Assembly: GCF_004339745.1 (NCBI RefSeq)
Contig: NZ_SMGP01000004.1
Coordinates: 868,001 to 932,000 of the forward strand
Direction: 5' to 3'
From: Paraburkholderia sp. BL9I2N2
GTDB lineage: Bacteria > Pseudomonadota > Gammaproteobacteria > Burkholderiales > Burkholderiaceae
DNA: 64,000 bases
Each line of letters opens with the position of its first letter. The first letter of the stretch is position 1. The notes beneath the pieces are model-generated. The model was not told where the DNA came from and did not search any database. It worked only from the letters and a program-made list of their open reading frames with translations. Positions 61,552 to 64,000 of the stretch are shown in pieces. A program made the position numbers and the translations under genes.

Positions 61552-61593
61552 GGTCATCTCCTGAATTTCTTTTGCGCGGGAGGAGTGGGCTCC

Positions 61594-61631
61594 CGAGGCG
61601 TCGTGGCGCAAAAAGCGGCTACGACGCCTCG
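61594..61631. repeat. Eleven-base inverted repeat upstream of gudP
   Basis: CGAGGCGTCGT and ACGACGCCTCG are perfect arms around a 16-base loop, beginning 43 bases before the gudP start. It could be a leader hairpin or regulator site. Confidence 0.6.
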
Positions 61632-61651
61632 TCGGTACATTCGTGCGGCAC

Positions 61652-61683
61652 AAAAACGCCCGGCGACGTTGCCGTCCCGGGCG
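61652..61683 (-). terminator. Terminator after kdgD
   Basis: On the minus strand a CGCCCGG/CCGGGCG stem is followed by TTTTT. It lies 77 bases after the kdgD stop. Confidence 0.7.
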
Positions 61684-61759
61684 CTCTTTGCGGTGCCGTC
61701 TACGCGGCCATCGTTCGCACGGCCGGCGGGTGTCAATTGCTACTAATAGGCCAGCCGGA

Positions 61760-62677
61760 TTACTGCGGACCGAGCGTCTTGATGAGCGCGTCCAGCTTGC
61801 TCATTTCTTCTTCCGTCAGATCGGTCAGCGGCGCGCGGACCGGACCGGCGCTGTGGCCGACCAGCTTCGCGCCCGCCTTGACGATGCTGACCGCGTAGCC
61901 GGCGCGGCGGTTGCGGATCGCCAGATACGGCAGGAAGAATTCGTCGATCAGCTTGCCGACGGTCGCGTGGTCGTCCGCGGCGATGGCGCGATAGAAGTCC
62001 ATCGCGGTCTTCGGAATGAAGTTGAACACCGCTGACGAATACACCGGCACGCCCAGCGCCTTGTACGCCGCGGCATAGACTTCCGCGGTCGGCAAGCCGC
62101 CGAGATAGGAGAAGCGGTCGCCGAGGCGGCGGCGGATCGACACCATGTTCTCGATCTCGCCCACGCCGTCCTTGAAGCCGATCAGGTTCGGGCAGCGCTC
62201 GGCCAGCCCTTCGAGCATATCGGCGTTAAGCTTGGAGTTCGCACGGTTGTAGATGATCACGCCCATGTTCGGCACGGACTTGCAGACTTCTTCAGCGTGC
62301 GCGGCGATACCTTCCTGGCAGGCTTCCGTCAGATAGTGCGGCATCAGCAGAATGCCGTTCGCGCCGTGGCGCTCGGCTTCCTGTGCGTAAGCGATCGCGA
62401 CGCGCGTCGGGCCGCCCGCGCCGGCGAGAATCGGCACCTTGCCTTTGCAGACTTCGGCGGCCGTCTTCACGACGTTCGAATAGTCGTTGTGCGTGAGCGA
62501 GAAGAATTCGCCCGTGCCGCCGGCGACGAACAGCGCCGACGCGCCGTAAGGAGCGAGCCATTCGAGGCGCTCAGCATAGGTGTCGGCGCGGAAATCGCCT
62601 TGTTCGTCAAAGTCGGTAACGGGGAAGGACAGGAGGCCTTCGGAAACGATCTGCTTCAGTTCCTGCGGTGTCGTCAT
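61760..62677 (-). CDS. kdgD: 5-Dehydro-4-deoxyglucarate dehydratase
   Basis: 305 residues of the DapA/NAL family. GGTGEFFSLTHNDYSNVVK (phosphate/carboxylate loop), YNRANSKLN (Tyr of the family) and IGFKDGVGE with the Schiff-base Lys are present. KdgD decarboxylates and dehydrates 5-keto-4-deoxyglucarate to 2-oxoglutarate semialdehyde. It diverges from garD across a 226-base region with two operator copies. Confidence 0.93.
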   Translation of the reverse strand: MTTPQELKQIVSEGLLSFPVTDFDEQGDFRADTYAERLEWLAPYGASALFVAGGTGEFFSLTHNDYSNVVKTAAEVCKGKVPILAGAGGPTRVAIAYAQEAERHGANGILLMPHYLTEACQEGIAAHAEEVCKSVPNMGVIIYNRANSKLNADMLEGLAERCPNLIGFKDGVGEIENMVSIRRRLGDRFSYLGGLPTAEVYAAAYKALGVPVYSSAVFNFIPKTAMDFYRAIAADDHATVGKLIDEFFLPYLAIRNRRAGYAVSIVKAGAKLVGHSAGPVRAPLTDLTEEEMSKLDALIKTLGPQ

Positions 62678-62740
62678 GATGAGTATCCAGAGCGTCGGAA
62701 TGGTTCGCGGGTGGTTCGTTCAGATAGAAATTGAGATTTC

Positions 62741-62758
62741 TTATACGTCATCGTACAA
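62741..62758. promoter_or_regulatory. GntR operator copy before kdgD
   Basis: TTATACGTCATCGTACAA (reverse TTGTACGATGACGTATAA) is the best-matched copy and has TTrTACG-N4-CGTAyAA symmetry. It lies 64 bases upstream of kdgD. Confidence 0.7.
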
Positions 62759-62842
62759 CAACAAAACGGCTAACTCAACGGGCATTTCACGGCATAATGC
62801 TTCTCCTAGGGTAAATACGGAACGTCTGTGCAATCTTCTGTG

Positions 62843-62860
62843 TTGTAGGATGACGTATGA
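62843..62860. promoter_or_regulatory. GntR operator copy before garD
   Basis: TTGTAGGATGACGTATGA lies 44 bases before garD, in the same orientation as the copy at 57528. Confidence 0.7.
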
Positions 62861-62903
62861 ATAGCTGGCGCAGCAGGCGTACATCGCCATAAGGATCGAT
62901 GCA

Positions 62904-64000
62904 ATGGAACAATCTCCGCTCTACATTCGCGTTCACCCCAATGACAATGTCGCGATCGTCGTCAACGACGGCGGCCTGGGTGAGGGCGCGGTATTTCCCG
63001 ATGGCCTGGCGCTGCGCGAGCGCGTACCGCAAGGGCACAAGGTCGCGCTGGCGGATCTGGCCGAGGGCAACGAGGTCATCCGCTACAACGTGGTGATCGG
63101 CTATGCGCTCAAGGCGCTGCCCAAGGGCAGCTGGATCAACGAACATGTGATCCGCATGCCGAGCCCGCCGGGACTCGAGGATCTGCCGATCGCCACGATC
63201 AAGGCGCCGGAGATGCCGCCGCTCGAGGGCTACACGTTCGAGGGCTACCGCAACGCGGACGGCTCGGTTGGCTCGCGCAACATTCTCGCCATCACGACCA
63301 CGGTGCAATGCGTCGCCGATGTGGTCCAGCACGCGGTCACCCGCATCAAGGCCGAACTGCTGCCTAACTATCCGAACGTCGACGACGTGGTGAGCCTCGG
63401 CCACACCTACGGTTGCGGCGTCGCGATCGACGCACCCGACGCGATGGTGCCGATCCGCACCGTGCGCAATATCAGCCTGAATCCGAATTTCGGCGGCGAG
63501 GTGATGATGGTCAGCCTCGGTTGCGAGAAGCTGCAGCCTGAGCGCCTGATGCCGCCCGGCACGATTCCGATCGCCGCGGCCGCGAATGTGGCCGAAGTCG
63601 CGGACATCGGCGATATCGAGGCCGATCTGAACGGCGACGTCGTCGTACTGCAAGACGAAGCGCACGTCGGCTTCCAGTCGATGATCGAGTCGATCATGCG
63701 AATGGCCGATGGTCATCTGAAGCGTTTGAACAATCGCCGTCGCGAGACGTGCCCCGCGTCCGATCTCGTGATCGGCGTGCAATGCGGCGGCAGCGACGCG
63801 TTCTCCGGCCTCACCGCGAACCCCGCGGTGGGCTACGCGACCGACTTGCTGGTGCGTGCCGGCGCCACGGTCATGTTCTCCGAAGTCACCGAAGTGCGCG
63901 ACGGCGTCGATCAATTGACGGCGCGCGCGGCCAACCCGGAGGTCGCCGCGGCGATCATCCGCGAGATGCAGTGGTACGACGATTATCTGAAGCGTGGCGG
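62904..64000 (+). CDS. garD: Galactarate dehydratase, N-terminal 365 residues (cut by window end)
   Basis: ATG 62904 follows AAGGAT. An SAF-like domain comes first (LYIRVHPNDNVAIVVNDGGL, HKVALADLAEGNEVIRY), then the UxaA/GarD catalytic domain: LEGYTFEGYRNADGSVGSRN, LGHTYGCGVAIDAPDA, NPNFGGEVMMVSLGCEKLQP and QCGGSDAFSGLTANPAVGY. The cysteines fit the iron-dependent family. Residue-by-residue likeness to E. coli GarD is high across all of it. It dehydrates galactarate to 5-keto-4-deoxy-D-glucarate. The frame stays open to the last base of the window. Confidence 0.95.
   Translation, partial: MEQSPLYIRVHPNDNVAIVVNDGGLGEGAVFPDGLALRERVPQGHKVALADLAEGNEVIRYNVVIGYALKALPKGSWINEHVIRMPSPPGLEDLPIATIKAPEMPPLEGYTFEGYRNADGSVGSRNILAITTTVQCVADVVQHAVTRIKAELLPNYPNVDDVVSLGHTYGCGVAIDAPDAMVPIRTVRNISLNPNFGGEVMMVSLGCEKLQPERLMPPGTIPIAAAANVAEVADIGDIEADLNGDVVVLQDEAHVGFQSMIESIMRMADGHLKRLNNRRRETCPASDLVIGVQCGGSDAFSGLTANPAVGYATDLLVRAGATVMFSEVTEVRDGVDQLTARAANPEVAAAIIREMQWYDDYLKRG

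Noticed and set aside
1..64000. Mobile elements, tRNA/rRNA genes, CRISPR arrays or prophage genes
   Set aside because: I looked for transposase or integrase motifs, regularly spaced repeats and tRNA-like cloverleaf sequences and saw none; the only short direct repeat is the 15-base pair at 9667.

Overview
The window is about 64 kb of high-GC DNA (third codon positions strongly G/C) from a single chromosome-like replicon. Gene content and protein sequences (biotin-independent malonate decarboxylase, FbpABC with a Dyp peroxidase, CioAB-type bd oxidase, oxidative galacturonate genes, many LysR/GntR regulators) point to a metabolically versatile soil or plant-associated betaproteobacterium, most likely Burkholderia/Paraburkholderia. 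That assignment is inference from style and gene content; there is no rRNA to confirm it. I saw no tRNA, rRNA, insertion sequence, integrase, prophage or CRISPR array.

Layout. 1-2.4 kb: the start of an MFS transporter and a DUF1445 hydro-lyase, divergent from a LysR regulator. 2.4-9.5 kb: a complete mdc operon (GntR regulator, then mdcA-B-C-D-E-G-H, mostly overlapping), divergent from an MFS transporter that may import malonate. 11.0-13.3 kb: a spacer with a YefM-like antitoxin relic, then a DMT exporter divergent from a LysR regulator. 13.3-21.4 kb: an iron operon behind a strong Fur box: OprB-like porin, a frameshifted beta-propeller gene, Tat-exported Dyp peroxidase, fbpA, fbpB, fbpC. 21.5-24 kb: a small secreted Ser/Gly/Gln-rich protein, an arylamine N-acetyltransferase and an ICMT-like methyltransferase.

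24-36.8 kb is the least ordinary part. One operon encodes an octopine/histidine-type ABC importer, an aromatic-amino-acid-lyase homologue that lacks the Ala-Ser-Gly triad that forms the MIO cofactor, and a HutC-type regulator. It runs tail-to-tail into a second operon encoding another amino-acid-type importer and a second HutC-type regulator. Divergent from the second operon are a 2-oxoglutarate/Fe(II) oxygenase and an FAD-linked oxidase. Each operon has its own pair of palindromic operator candidates. This looks like a catabolic pathway for an unidentified amino-acid-like or opine-like compound.

36.8-50.7 kb: an orphan molybdate-type binding protein; a 1152-residue fusion of a GMC oxidoreductase with an alpha/beta hydrolase carrying a PhaC-like cysteine nucleophile; a sigma-like protein; a hybrid histidine kinase facing a NarL-type response regulator; a bd-type oxidase operon (cydA, cydB, DUF2474 subunit) with a perfect FNR/ANR box upstream; a haloperoxidase-type hydrolase; and a DUF2867 protein.

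50.9-64 kb: a pectin/galacturonate catabolic region. A Tat-dependent polygalacturonase can release galacturonate; an ExuT-like MFS imports it; Udh oxidises it; GarD (cut by the window end) dehydrates galactarate. The product can then go through KdgD plus ketoglutarate-semialdehyde dehydrogenase to 2-oxoglutarate, or through GarL plus GarR to pyruvate and glycerate. A FadR-type GntR regulator sits inside the cluster, and six copies of a related palindrome (TTGTAsGATGACsTATAA type) lie in front of udh, garL, the dehydrogenase gene, the regulator gene, kdgD and garD.
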